Shown one piece after another: positions 1 to 9,149 of a DNA stretch of 64,000 nt; the stretch's first letter is position 1, and each line of letters begins with the position of its first letter. The notes under the pieces are model-generated. The model saw only the letters and a list, made by a program, of their open reading frames with translations, searched no databases and was not told the origin of the DNA. The position numbers were made by a program, and so were the translations under genes. This DNA is from Streptomyces tendae (GTDB taxonomy: Bacteria; Actinomycetota; Actinomycetes; Streptomycetales; Streptomycetaceae), in the NCBI RefSeq assembly GCF_014650435.1, contig NZ_BMUY01000003.1, forward strand, positions 372,001 through 436,000, written 5' to 3'.

Positions 1-128
1 TCCTTCTCCGGGCGGAACAGGAAATCGATACGGGCCTCCTCCAGGTAGCGGAGGAAGACCACGTTGTTGACGTGGCCGTACGCGTCCATGTCCGCCCAGC
101 GCAGTGGGCAGCGGTAGATGTGCCGCAA
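1..128 (-). CDS. acyl-CoA thioesterase (4HBT hotdog fold), 5' end only
   Basis: Only the first 42 codons are inside the window; the gene runs off the left edge on the minus strand. The peptide contains the hotdog-fold thioesterase signature RWADMDAYGHVNNVVFLRYL followed by EEARIDF, where the Asp and the HVNN segment belong to the 4-hydroxybenzoyl-CoA thioesterase active-site region. Such enzymes hydrolyse acyl-CoA thioesters in the cytoplasm. The start is read as TTG at 126-128 because no ATG or GTG is available nearby and the gene follows the ettA stop by only two bases, which suggests translational coupling to ettA. Family assignment is secure; the substrate cannot be told. Confidence 0.8.
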   Translation of the reverse strand, partial: MRHIYRCPLRWADMDAYGHVNNVVFLRYLEEARIDFLFRPEK

Positions 129-130
129 GA

Positions 131-1795
131 TCAGCCCCGGGTCAGCTTCTTGTAGGTGGCGCGGTGCGGACGGGCGGCGTCCGGTCCGAGCCGCTCGACC
201 TTGTTCTTCTCGTACGACTCGAAGTTGCCCTCGAACCAGAACCACTTGGACTCGCCCTCGTAGGCGAGGATGTGGGTGGCCACTCGGTCCAGGAACCACC
301 GGTCGTGGGAGACGACGACGGCACAGCCGGGGAACTCGAGCAGCGCGTTCTCGAGGCTGCTCAGGGTCTCGACGTCGAGGTCGTTGGTCGGCTCGTCGAG
401 GAGGAGCAGGTTGCCGCCCTGCTTGAGGGTGAGCGCCAGGTTCAGCCGGTTGCGCTCGCCGCCGGAGAGGACCCCGGCCGCCTTCTGCTGGTCCGGCCCC
501 TTGAACCCGAAGGCGGAGACGTACGCACGCGACGGCATCTCCACCTGGCCGACGTTGATGTAGTCCAGCTCGTCGGAGACGACGGCCCACAGCGTCTTCT
601 TCGGGTCGATGTGCTCGCGGCTCTGGTCGACGTAGGAGATCTTGACCGTGTCGCCGACCTTGATCTCGCCGGAGTCCGGCTCCTCGAGTCCCTGGATCAT
701 CTTGAACAGCGTGGTCTTGCCGGCGCCGTTGGGCCCGATGACCCCGACGATGCCGTTACGGGGCAGCGTGAACGAGAGATCGTCGATCAGCACCTTCTCC
801 CCGAACGCCTTGCTGAGGTTGTTCACCTCGACGACGACGTTGCCCAGCCGCGGGCCCGGCGGGATCTGGATCTCCTCGAAGTCCAGCTTCCGCATCTTGT
901 CGGCCTCGGCGGCCATCTCCTCGTACCGGGCGAGGCGCGCCTTGGACTTGGCCTGCCGCCCCTTGGCGTTGGAGCGCACCCACTCGAGCTCGTCCTTGAG
1001 GCGCTTCTGCCGCTTGGCGTCCTTCTGGCCCTCGACCTTGAGGCGGGTGGCCTTGGTCTCCAGGTACTTGGAGTAGTTGCCCTCGTAGCCGTGCAGGCGG
1101 CCGCGGTCGACCTCGCAGATCCAGCCGGCGACGTTGTCCAGGAAGTACCGGTCGTGGGTGACGGCCACGACGGTGCCCTCGTACTTGGCGAGGTGCTGCT
1201 CCAGCCAGTTCACCGACTCGGCGTCGAGGTGGTTCGTCGGCTCGTCGAGGAGCAGCAGGTCGGGCGCCTCCAGCAGCAGCTTGCACAGTGCCACGCGCCG
1301 CTTCTCACCACCGGACAGATTGACCACGGGCCAGTCGCCGGGCGGGCAGCCCAGCGCGTCCATGGCCTGCTCGAGCTGGGCGTCGAGGTCCCAGGCGTTG
1401 GCGTGGTCGAGCTCCTCCTGGAGCTTGCCCATCTCCTCGAGCAGCGCGTCCGAGTAGTCGGTCGCCATCTGCTCGGCGATCTCGTTGAACCGGTCGAGCT
1501 TGCCCTTGACCTCGGCGACACCCTCCTGGACGTTCTCCAGGACGGTCTTCTCCTCGTTGAGCGGGGGCTCCTGGAGCAGGATGCCGACGGTGTAACCCGG
1601 GGACAGGAAGGCGTCCCCGTTGGAGGGCTGCTCGAGCCCCGCCATGATCTTCAGAACGGTCGACTTACCGGCACCGTTCGGTCCGACCACACCGATCTTC
1701 GCGCCGGGCAGGAAGCTCAGGGTGACGTCATCAAGGATCACCTTGTCGCCGTGCGCCTTGCGCGCCTTGCGCATGGTGTAAATGTACTCAGCCAA
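131..1795 (-). CDS. ettA: energy-dependent translational throttle protein EttA (ABC-F ATPase)
   Basis: This 554-residue soluble protein has two ABC ATPase domains and no membrane segment. The first Walker A is GPNGAGKST at about residues 38-46, followed by the signature LSGGEKRR and Walker B LLLLDEPTNHLD; a second GPNGAGKT, LSGGERNR and LLLLDEPTNDLD lie in the C-terminal half. The length and the acidic insertion (the arm) in the first domain match the EttA branch of ABC-F proteins, about 555 residues in E. coli. EttA binds the ribosomal E site and gates the first steps of elongation according to the ATP/ADP ratio. It is followed immediately by the thioesterase gene in the same direction. Confidence 0.92.
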   Translation of the reverse strand: MAEYIYTMRKARKAHGDKVILDDVTLSFLPGAKIGVVGPNGAGKSTVLKIMAGLEQPSNGDAFLSPGYTVGILLQEPPLNEEKTVLENVQEGVAEVKGKLDRFNEIAEQMATDYSDALLEEMGKLQEELDHANAWDLDAQLEQAMDALGCPPGDWPVVNLSGGEKRRVALCKLLLEAPDLLLLDEPTNHLDAESVNWLEQHLAKYEGTVVAVTHDRYFLDNVAGWICEVDRGRLHGYEGNYSKYLETKATRLKVEGQKDAKRQKRLKDELEWVRSNAKGRQAKSKARLARYEEMAAEADKMRKLDFEEIQIPPGPRLGNVVVEVNNLSKAFGEKVLIDDLSFTLPRNGIVGVIGPNGAGKTTLFKMIQGLEEPDSGEIKVGDTVKISYVDQSREHIDPKKTLWAVVSDELDYINVGQVEMPSRAYVSAFGFKGPDQQKAAGVLSGGERNRLNLALTLKQGGNLLLLDEPTNDLDVETLSSLENALLEFPGCAVVVSHDRWFLDRVATHILAYEGESKWFWFEGNFESYEKNKVERLGPDAARPHRATYKKLTRG

Positions 1796-1929
1796 GAGAA
1801 ACCGTCCGGCAGCTTGATCAGGCAGTGGTCAGATACACCCCATCTTGCCGCACCGCCACCCCTGCGCGGAAACGCGTTCCGTACGAATGCGCTGACCTGG
1901 GGTTTCGCGCGCTGCGCTACCGTGCCGCC

Positions 1930-2424
1930 GTGACCAGCGCAGCGGAGCGCCCCCTCCTCTTCCTCGACGTGGACGGCCCACTGATCCCCTTCGGGTCACC
2001 GACCGTCGCCGCGGCCCTGGTCGCCACGGGGAACCCGCTGCTGGCCCGGCTCGACCCCCGGGTCGGGGCGCGGCTCATGGCCTTGGGCTGTGATCTCGTC
2101 TGGGCGACGACCTGGATGGAGGAGGCCAACACGGTCGTCGCCCCGCGCGTCGGCCTGCCCAGGCTGCCGGTGCTGGAGTGGCCGGACACCGACGCGGGAG
2201 GAACCCCGCGGGGTCTCCACTGGAAGACTCGCCCCGTGGTCGAGTGGGCGGCCGGCCGACCATTCATCTGGGTCGACGACGAGATCAGCGCCATGGACCG
2301 GCTGTGAGTCGACGCCACCCACCCGGGACCTTCGCTGCTGCACCGGGTCGAGCCGGCCGCGGGCCTCGACGGCACCGACTTCTGCGCGCTCGCCGAATGG
2401 CTGGATGCCGTCGCGCGGAGATGA
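1930..2424 (+). pseudogene. HAD-like hydrolase interrupted by in-frame TGA
   Basis: The open frame from GTG 1930 encodes the HAD-superfamily start LLFLDVDGPL (the DxD nucleophile motif), a central WATTWMEEAN segment and an end segment FIWVDDEIS with a paired Asp, then stops at TGA 2305-2307 after 125 residues. The same frame continues without further stops to TGA 2422-2424 and reads VDATHPGPSLLHRVEP then an LAEWL helix, which is how I recall uninterrupted Streptomyces homologues ending, with Trp just before this segment. The stop is therefore most simply a TGG-to-TGA change in the last quarter of the gene. The HAD motifs are all upstream of it, so a truncated protein could still fold. Homologues are annotated only as HAD domain or hypothetical proteins. 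Confidence 0.6.
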
Positions 2425-2457
2425 GCATGAGCACACCTCCCGCGTGGGGGCGGGATG

Positions 2458-2658
2458 TCAACGGAAGACCTGCGGAACCGGGCAGACTTCCAGCGGCCCC
2501 TCCGGCCGGTCCGCCCACCGCCACCAGGTATGCCGACCAGCGCACCGCCACAGAGATCGGCAGGCCGTCCGACCGTCGTCGTCTCTCTCGACCCGCACAA
2601 GGCCGCCCGACTTCAGGGGCTGCCTGCACGCGGGACAGGAGGGAGCATCGTCAGCCAT
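2458..2658 (-). CDS. small zinc-ribbon-like protein
   Basis: The frame from ATG 2658 gives a 66-residue protein beginning MADDAPSCPACRQPL, with a CxxC pair near the N-terminus and a later Cys and His in RCAGRHTWWRW. This spacing looks like a small zinc ribbon. The open frame extends 14 codons further upstream, but the internal ATG gives the compact domain. I recognise this as a type of short Streptomyces protein without known function. It is convergent with the HAD-like gene and ends 33 bases from it. Confidence 0.5.
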   Translation of the reverse strand: MADDAPSCPACRQPLKSGGLVRVERDDDGRTACRSLWRCAGRHTWWRWADRPEGPLEVCPVPQVFR

Positions 2659-2724
2659 ACGGCGAAGCGTAGGCGCGGCTATCGGTTGCTGCCTCATCAC
2701 CCACCGGCGGCTCCAATCGTCGTG

Positions 2725-4116
2725 TCAGCCTTCCTTAGCCTTTGTCGGAAGTTCGCTCCCAGCTTCTCCGGTGTCTCGGGTCTGCCACAGGTCGCCTCCC
2801 TCGTACTTGCTCCGGAGCAGGGGAATCACCCCGCTGGGAATGCGGAACCCCTTCGCCCAGGAAGGGTCGGTGGCGTGGCCGTAGACGGTTGTGAGCAGGA
2901 ACGGCTCCCCTCCCGTCAGCACACCCATTGCTTGCAGATCTCTCGACAGGGTGCCGATCGGTTGGGTGAAGCCGCGAAGTCTGCGTGTCTCGTCGTAGCC
3001 CGCAAGCTCGTACACCGTCTCCCGGTCCACGAACCCGCCGTTTGCCGCAGCTGCAACGATGGCTTTGACTCGGGACGGGTAGCGCCTCATCAGCTCGTCC
3101 ATGAACGCCGCCAGCGACTCCGCCGTCCAGGTTTCGTCTTCGGATTCTTCGTCAGCCGATGCTTCTCCCAGTTGCTGCAGGTCACGGACCGAGCCTTCGT
3201 CCACATTCAGTTCGAGAAGTTCTTTGGCCCAGCGAAGCAGTTCACTCGGAGTGAGCATGTAAAGCCCCACCCCGGCCTGCTCTCGCAGTTCTTGGAGGAG
3301 CTCGGCACGGGGACGAGGCGGGATGTCGTAACCGCGGTTGGTCCACCAGTCCTTCTTCACATCCCCGGTGACCAGTAGAACGTCGCACCCGCGGTGCCGG
3401 GCCTCCGCCATGAGCTGTACCCACACGAGGTAGTCACCGGCAGCCAGCTCGGGTTCCTTGGTTCGGAAGTCCTCGTGCCCCGGCGGTATCCCCTCGTCGG
3501 CTCGCTCCTGCGCCTCTTTCACGGCCCTGTCGTAGTCGTCCGACGACAGCGGCTCGCCGACCCGGCCGTGCAGAAGCGGTTCGAGGGCGTTGAGCACCGG
3601 GTCAGTGTGAGTGATGGCGGTCTCCTTGAGTGCGTCGCACTCGGCCTGCGCCCGGATGAACTTTTTAAGACTGCCGGCTGCTTCGGCGAGCTCGGTCAGG
3701 TCTCGGTCAGTCCGCTCTACAGCCTCTTCGTTGTCCTTGAGTTGGACGGCCGTCAGCCACGTGGTCACTACTGCCCTGGCCGCGTTGACTGCCTTGTCGA
3801 GCGCGGCGCTCGCCTCATTGGCCTTGGTCGCGTGGTGATGGCGTACGGTCGGCGACTCGCGGTTACGCCAGAACTCCGTGAGCACCTGGTGTGGAATCCA
3901 CAGGCGCTCGCGAAGCCGGGCGAGGGCGGCAAGGGTGTCCCGGCGGGTGCTTTCGTTCGAGCGATAGAGGTTGAGCAGCACATTGGTGTCGAGCACGACC
4001 AGACCGGAGTCGAAGATCCGTTTGTAGTCGGAGCGGAGTGGGCTGCGATGAGCCTCGTCGCAGTCGAAGACGCCACGGACTTGTGGCTGGTCTGGCGTGG
4101 TGCGCGGTGCTGCCAT
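2725..4116 (-). CDS. PIN-like domain protein (PIN_8 / DUF4935 type)
   Basis: A 463-residue cytoplasmic protein. The N-terminal half looks like a large PIN-like nuclease domain: GLVVLDTNVLLNLYR carries the first catalytic Asp, and LLVTGDVKKDWW near residue 210 carries the later acidic residues, separated by a long helical insertion as in the PIN_8 family. The C-terminal ~150 residues are a helical region with a winged-helix-like end. The open frame extends to 4368, but ATG 4116 is preserved by a good ribosome binding site (AGGGGAG six bases upstream) and starts just before the domain. PIN_8 proteins are predicted RNases often found in defence or mobile regions; no partner gene is visible here, so the role is open. 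Confidence 0.75.
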   Translation of the reverse strand: MAAPRTTPDQPQVRGVFDCDEAHRSPLRSDYKRIFDSGLVVLDTNVLLNLYRSNESTRRDTLAALARLRERLWIPHQVLTEFWRNRESPTVRHHHATKANEASAALDKAVNAARAVVTTWLTAVQLKDNEEAVERTDRDLTELAEAAGSLKKFIRAQAECDALKETAITHTDPVLNALEPLLHGRVGEPLSSDDYDRAVKEAQERADEGIPPGHEDFRTKEPELAAGDYLVWVQLMAEARHRGCDVLLVTGDVKKDWWTNRGYDIPPRPRAELLQELREQAGVGLYMLTPSELLRWAKELLELNVDEGSVRDLQQLGEASADEESEDETWTAESLAAFMDELMRRYPSRVKAIVAAAANGGFVDRETVYELAGYDETRRLRGFTQPIGTLSRDLQAMGVLTGGEPFLLTTVYGHATDPSWAKGFRIPSGVIPLLRSKYEGGDLWQTRDTGEAGSELPTKAKEG

Positions 4117-4388
4117 GAAACGCTCCCCTGAATTGCCAAGCGCATCAGCTCTCCCCGGCTGGGTGCGCCGGGGAAAGTCTAGGACCGGATAGAGCCACTG
4201 CGACCGAGGAAACGGGACGCTCAAGAACGCCTGGGTTCCGAACACCCCGCCCGTACATGGTCCACCGAACCGGAGGTAAGGCACTGTTCTGTCCATTTCG
4301 AGCGGCGCTACAACCCTGAAGGGCTGTCGGGAGTCGCTTTGACCGTGGCGCTCGGGCGTCACGCTCACAGTGTTTGGGAGGACTCCCT

Positions 4389-6581
4389 TTGAACCATCTC
4401 AGCCCCGTCGGTCGGCGCCTCGCTGTCGCCGTTGCCGTCGCCCTCGCAGTGACGGCCGGCGGCTTGGTCTCCCCGACCCTGGCAGCCGACTCGGCCGTGA
4501 CGGCATCCGCCGCTTCCCAGCAGCAGGCGATCTCCGTGCCCCCGGGCACGGTCGCCCTCTCCGGCGGACCCACGGGCTTCCTGTCGCGCCACAAGCAGGG
4601 GGAGGCCGACGTCTACACCTGGACGCGGTACGACGGCACCCGGACCACGCTGCCGGGTGGGCCGTACGGGGCGGACCCCGGTACGGACACCGTCGTCCGG
4701 ATCGACGGCACCACGCACACCTTCCTCGACATGGCCACGGGCAAGGAATTGGTGTCCTACGACATCGGCGAGCCCTACAAGGTCATCGGCTATCAGGGGA
4801 CGACGCTCATCGCCTCGAAACGCGTGGAGAACCGGCGGGAGCCGCATCTGTTCGACAAGGACGACCAAGGCCGGCTCGTGGACCGGACGGTGACCGGTCT
4901 GCCGGAGGGCATGACGTGGCTCGCCGCGACCGACACGGACCCGGACGCGCTGCTGCTCCACGGCTTCAAGCACACGGACGAGGTATGGGAGCAGCGGTTG
5001 GCCGTGGTGGATCTCGCCTCGGCCTCGGTGACGGCGACGTACGACGTCTTGAACAACGAGAACGTCGTGAGTCCCGTCGGCGGGTCGAAGAGCCGCGTGG
5101 TCTGGCAGGAGCGGGACGCCGAGGGCGGTGCCGTGCTGGCCGCGGCCCGGCGAGGGTCCCCGGAGGTCACGCGCAGTGCCTGGGTGGAGCGGGCCAACCA
5201 CACGACTCTGACCTTCGGGCTGGTGGGCGATTGGGCCTTGTACAGCGACCCCTACGCCTTCACCTACATGGGGCCGGTCGAACTGCCCGGCCTGACCGCC
5301 AGGTCCCTGGTGACGGGCGAGACGGCCCAACTCCTCGCACACGCCACCTCCCTCGTTCCGACCTCCGACGGCGGTCTCATCGCGACCGGTGGCACGATCG
5401 AGCACGGTGAGGGGCTGTACCGGATCACCCCCGGCCCGAACGGAGGCCGGCCCACGGTGGCCGTCCTGGCGACCACCGGGGAGTCCACCGCCCTCGCCCC
5501 CCTGTCCGAACCCGTGGCTCCGCACGGCGTGATCGACCTCGGCCAAGTGGACGGGAAGGTACCGGCCTCCTGGACGCTGAGCCGCCCCAACGCCAACGTT
5601 CGTCTGAAGCTGGTTCACACGGCCACGGGAGCGTCCGACACCGTCACCGCCTGGGGAGCCGAGTCGGGCACGACCGAGTACCGGGTGGACTGGAACGGCT
5701 TGCTCGACAAGTTCCCGGCGTACCGCGGGGCATACACGTGGACGATGACCGCCGAGCCACGCAACGGCATCGGTCCGGCCCTCGAGCGCTCCGGATCGTT
5801 CACCGTCACGCGCGTGCCCCGTGCGCACGACTTCGACGACAATGGTTCGCCGGACATCTTCAGCCGCTCCACGACCGGCGTTCTGTCCCTGTACGACGTC
5901 GGTCAGCTCCGTCACCTGACGAACCAGGACACACCGCGCCGCACCAGGATCGGCGGCGGATGGAACACGTACGACAAGATCATCCCCGCCGCCACCGGCC
6001 TTGTCGCACGTGACCGCGACGGCGTGCTCTGGTCGTACGAGGGCAACGGCGACGGGACCCTCACCACCCGCAAGCGCGTCGGCGGGGGGTGGAACATCTA
6101 CGACAAACTCACCAGCGGCTCCGACCTGACCGGCGACGGCCGGAACGACCTCCTCGCCACGGACAAGGCCGGCGTCCTGTGGCTCTACCCCGGCAAGAAC
6201 GACGGCACCTTCGCCGCTCGCAAACGCGTCGGCGGCGGTTGGGGCGTCTACAACCAGCTGACCGCCGCCGGCAACCTCGCGGGCGCCCCGGCAGGTGACC
6301 TCCTCGCCCGTGACAGGTCCGGCGTGTTGTGGCTCTACCTCGGCAAGGGTGACGGAACCTTCGCGCCGCGGTCACGGATCAGCAGCGGCTGGAGCCCTTA
6401 CCAGGTGATCGGCCCGGGGGACATCGACGGCGACGGCTGGAGCGACGTGGTCACCGTCCCCGCAGGTGACGTTTCCCGCACGCGCATGAGGTTCTATTAC
6501 GGCACGGGCCAGTGGAGAACACCGTTTCCCGCGACCGAGCCTCCCTTTGCGGACGTGGAGGGGCTGGACCCGCTCCTCTGA
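4389..6581 (+). CDS. secreted protein with C-terminal VCBS/FG-GAP repeats
   Basis: The 730-residue product starts at TTG 4389, chosen because GGGAGGA sits seven bases upstream and the signal peptide then begins at once (NHLSPVGRRLAVAVAVALAV ... TLAADS). The middle, about residues 60-460, looks like a beta-propeller-like region without a recognised catalytic motif. The last 250 residues hold about four FG-GAP/VCBS units, seen as repeated RKRVGGGWNIYDKL and D-x-D-G-x-x-D calcium-loop motifs such as DLTGDGRNDLL and DIDGDGWSDVV. The protein is exported and probably binds calcium or surface ligands. Proteins of this layout are numerous in Streptomyces and mostly uncharacterised. Confidence 0.8.
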   Translation: MNHLSPVGRRLAVAVAVALAVTAGGLVSPTLAADSAVTASAASQQQAISVPPGTVALSGGPTGFLSRHKQGEADVYTWTRYDGTRTTLPGGPYGADPGTDTVVRIDGTTHTFLDMATGKELVSYDIGEPYKVIGYQGTTLIASKRVENRREPHLFDKDDQGRLVDRTVTGLPEGMTWLAATDTDPDALLLHGFKHTDEVWEQRLAVVDLASASVTATYDVLNNENVVSPVGGSKSRVVWQERDAEGGAVLAAARRGSPEVTRSAWVERANHTTLTFGLVGDWALYSDPYAFTYMGPVELPGLTARSLVTGETAQLLAHATSLVPTSDGGLIATGGTIEHGEGLYRITPGPNGGRPTVAVLATTGESTALAPLSEPVAPHGVIDLGQVDGKVPASWTLSRPNANVRLKLVHTATGASDTVTAWGAESGTTEYRVDWNGLLDKFPAYRGAYTWTMTAEPRNGIGPALERSGSFTVTRVPRAHDFDDNGSPDIFSRSTTGVLSLYDVGQLRHLTNQDTPRRTRIGGGWNTYDKIIPAATGLVARDRDGVLWSYEGNGDGTLTTRKRVGGGWNIYDKLTSGSDLTGDGRNDLLATDKAGVLWLYPGKNDGTFAARKRVGGGWGVYNQLTAAGNLAGAPAGDLLARDRSGVLWLYLGKGDGTFAPRSRISSGWSPYQVIGPGDIDGDGWSDVVTVPAGDVSRTRMRFYYGTGQWRTPFPATEPPFADVEGLDPLL

Positions 6582-6778
6582 CCGGCTGCAGGGGCACGGA
6601 GCGAGTGGGCGCTGCGACGGGCCCGACCCCGGGCCCCTGCCCCGGGGCTTCACCATGGGTCGGATGGCGGAGCCGAAGCCGACCCGTCGGCCGACTTCAG
6701 CCGCGCTGCCCGGACACCGAGTGGGAACGCGACCGACCTGCGGGGCGATGACGGTCGTGACGCCTGCCGTTCACCGCG

Positions 6779-8191
6779 TCACTGCTCGTTCCTTCGGCGG
6801 ATGAAGAGGAGGACCGCGCCGCCGATCACCACCAGGCCGATGGCCGCGCCGCCGATCAGGGGGGTCGCGTTGGAGCTGCCGGTTTCGGCGAGGTTGGGGT
6901 TGGGGGCGGGTGAGGGGGTGACGACCGTGGTGGGGGCCGGTTCGCCAAGGGTGTGGGTGGTGTCGGCCAGGGTGGCGCTCTGGGTGCGGCAGTCGAGGAC
7001 GCCGGTGAAGCGCTGTTCGAAGCCGGCCGGGCCGCGGATCGTGAAGTCGTAGGCGCGGTCCTCCGGCAGCGGCACCGGCACCGTCCGGGTCTCGCCCGGC
7101 GCGACGGTGTACTCGGTGTCCAGCAGCTCGAAGGTGAAGGGCGCGTCGCCCTTGTTGAGCGCGGTGATGTCGAGGGTGCCCTCGGCGCAGTTCTTCTCGG
7201 CGGAGACTGCGGGTATCGCGCCCTCGGCGGCCCAGGTGGCGGTCGCCGTCGCCGCGACCGTCGACTCGCTGGAACCGGCCAGGATCTGCGTCTGGCTGCG
7301 GCTCTCGGAGGCGAAGGCGCGGCCGACCGGCACGGTCGTCGACGCCTGGACGGACAGCTGGGCGCTGCCGGGCTCCGCGTCCTCGGGCACGTCGAAGAAG
7401 ATCTGGTTGCCGTCGCGGACCTCGGTGACGGGCTCGCCCTTCTTGTCGACGATCCGTACGGCGTCCTTGGCGGTGGCGTCCACCGGGGGTGTCACCGTCG
7501 CGCCGCCCGCGTTGGTGTGGACCGTCACCGGGCCGAGCCGCTCACCGGGGCGGCCCGAGACGGCCGGCGGGTCGAGGGCGAGGGACGCCGCGGGCTCGGC
7601 CAGGTCGCGGGCGTTCTTCTCCAGATAGTCGGCGAGCCGCTCGGCCTGCGGGTCGACGGCCTCGACGTCCGTGTCGTCCGAGTAGCGCCAGATGGCGACC
7701 TGGGTGCCGGCCGCCGCGTCCTCCTCGGTGAGCCCGCCGCGGACACCCGCCTTCTTCGCGAGCGCCGCCAGGTCGTTGACCTGCGGGTAGGAGTTACCCA
7801 GGATCCAGCGGATGCGGCCGGCGTCCTTGTTGGTGCCCAGGGACGTCCCGCTCCAGGGAGTCTCCCGGTACTTCGCGTCCTTCTGCGTCGGGTTCTGGAT
7901 GTCGACGCAGTACGTCTGCAGCATGCCGCCGCCCTCGACGGACATCTCGAACAGCCCGGCCGGCACCTGATGGTCGCCGTCCTCCCCGTGGATGACCGCG
8001 GTGCCGTGCGTCTTCAGGCCGCCTATCGTGGCCGTCGCCCCGCCCTGGCCCCGCGCACCGTCCTGGGCGGCGGCCGGTGCCGCACCGGTCACCACACCGG
8101 CGACGGCGAGCGCGGAGGCAAGCGCCCCGGCGGCGAGACGCGCCGCCCCTCGACCGGGCAGAGACGGCGCAGCGAGCGAAGAAAACACCAA
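6779..8191 (-). CDS. sortase-anchored thioester-domain (TQXA) surface protein
   Basis: The 470-residue protein has an N-terminal signal peptide (ending GAAPAAAQDG), then a thioester domain. In that domain the Cys of TYCVDIQNPT and the Gln of GTQVAIWRYSD are the pair expected to form an internal Cys-Gln thioester; TQVA matches the TQXA signature. Two Ig-like beta regions follow (about 205-300 and 330-405), then a Pro/Thr linker and a cell-wall sorting signal LAETGSS, a hydrophobic helix and the tail RRRNEQ. LAETG fits the LAXTG class recognised by class E sortases in Streptomyces. In Gram-positive pathogens such thioesters react covalently with host surfaces; in Streptomyces the target is unknown. 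Confidence 0.88.
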   Translation of the reverse strand: MVFSSLAAPSLPGRGAARLAAGALASALAVAGVVTGAAPAAAQDGARGQGGATATIGGLKTHGTAVIHGEDGDHQVPAGLFEMSVEGGGMLQTYCVDIQNPTQKDAKYRETPWSGTSLGTNKDAGRIRWILGNSYPQVNDLAALAKKAGVRGGLTEEDAAAGTQVAIWRYSDDTDVEAVDPQAERLADYLEKNARDLAEPAASLALDPPAVSGRPGERLGPVTVHTNAGGATVTPPVDATAKDAVRIVDKKGEPVTEVRDGNQIFFDVPEDAEPGSAQLSVQASTTVPVGRAFASESRSQTQILAGSSESTVAATATATWAAEGAIPAVSAEKNCAEGTLDITALNKGDAPFTFELLDTEYTVAPGETRTVPVPLPEDRAYDFTIRGPAGFEQRFTGVLDCRTQSATLADTTHTLGEPAPTTVVTPSPAPNPNLAETGSSNATPLIGGAAIGLVVIGGAVLLFIRRRNEQ

Positions 8192-8426
8192 ATTCCCCTT
8201 CGAGCAGGACCCGTTGGCGTGGGGGGAACGGTCCCACCAGCAGAATCAGCAGCCACACAGGGCTCGTTCGGCATCCTAAGGACATGCCGGACCGGGCTTG
8301 CCGGTGATCGTCGCCCGCACGGTGATCCGAATCGGAATCGTTATCGCCGAGAGCGTGTTTGAGCAGGGCTTATCGACAAATCCACCCGTGTTCGCCCTCG
8401 GGCGCGTGCCTGGACGGGCCTCTGTG

Positions 8427-8969
8427 TCATCCCACCGGGACCGGCTCCGGCCGCTGTTCGGGGGTGGCGGGAGCGGTCGGCGGCGCCACCGACTCGCCCG
8501 CCCGCTCCCCCACGGGCTCACCGCTCGATTCCCCGGGCGACTCCCCGGGTGATTGACCTGCCGGCACTTCCCAGTTGGGTTCCGGCTGGGGCGGGGAGGT
8601 CGACGCCTCCGCCCTGCCGGTGCGTCGGAACGCCGCCGTGCCGCGGGCGAGATCGTGACCGATCGCCACCGCGTCGATGTCGGCCGAGGTCCGGCTCTGC
8701 CCCTCGCGCACATCGGCGCGCACCTTCAGCCTGCCCTGCACGACGACGGGGTCGCCCACCCCCAGTGAGCCCGAGGCGTTGGTGGCGAGCTGCCGGTTGG
8801 CCCACACGGTGAAGAAGTTGGTGTGCCCGTCCGTCCAGGCGCTCTTCTCGCGGTCCCAGTAGCGCGCGGTGACCGCGAGCCGGAAGCGCAGCGACCCTCC
8901 GTTCGCCAGTTGCCGGAAGACGGGCTGGGTGGCGACGTTGCCCACCGCACAGATCATCGTCTCGTTCAT
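8427..8969 (-). CDS. ssbB: single-stranded DNA-binding protein, second paralogue (SsbB type)
   Basis: A 180-residue protein with an N-terminal OB fold (NETMICAVGNVATQPVFRQL ... FRLAVTARYWDREK ... FFTVWANRQLA) typical of bacterial SSB, followed by a long Glu/Gly/Ser/Pro-rich tail. ATG 8969 is used because a GGAGGGAGG ribosome binding site lies just upstream; the longer open frame is not supported. The usual acidic C-terminal tip (DDDIPF) of the main SSB is absent and the protein ends PEPVPVG. This is a feature of the second Streptomyces Ssb, which has been linked to chromosome segregation during sporulation. It lies downstream of the two GTPase genes. Confidence 0.85.
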   Translation of the reverse strand: MNETMICAVGNVATQPVFRQLANGGSLRFRLAVTARYWDREKSAWTDGHTNFFTVWANRQLATNASGSLGVGDPVVVQGRLKVRADVREGQSRTSADIDAVAIGHDLARGTAAFRRTGRAEASTSPPQPEPNWEVPAGQSPGESPGESSGEPVGERAGESVAPPTAPATPEQRPEPVPVG

Positions 8970-9149
8970 CACGAGTCCTCCCTCCCGCACGGGTCTGTCC
9001 CGTACGGCGGCCGGGGCGACCGCGTCCGTCGCGATCGCCGTGGAGGCCAGATTGCCCGCCGCCCGGCCGGTCCGCCCGGGGCTGTGGACCGGCCCGGCGC
9101 CTGTGGAGAACTCCGCCACCCGCAGGGGTGGTCGCCGTGGGTGCGGCCG

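Noticed and set aside
104..1933. 609-codon open frame antisense to ettA
   Set aside because: It is the antisense shadow of a high-GC gene with clear ABC-F motifs on the other strand.
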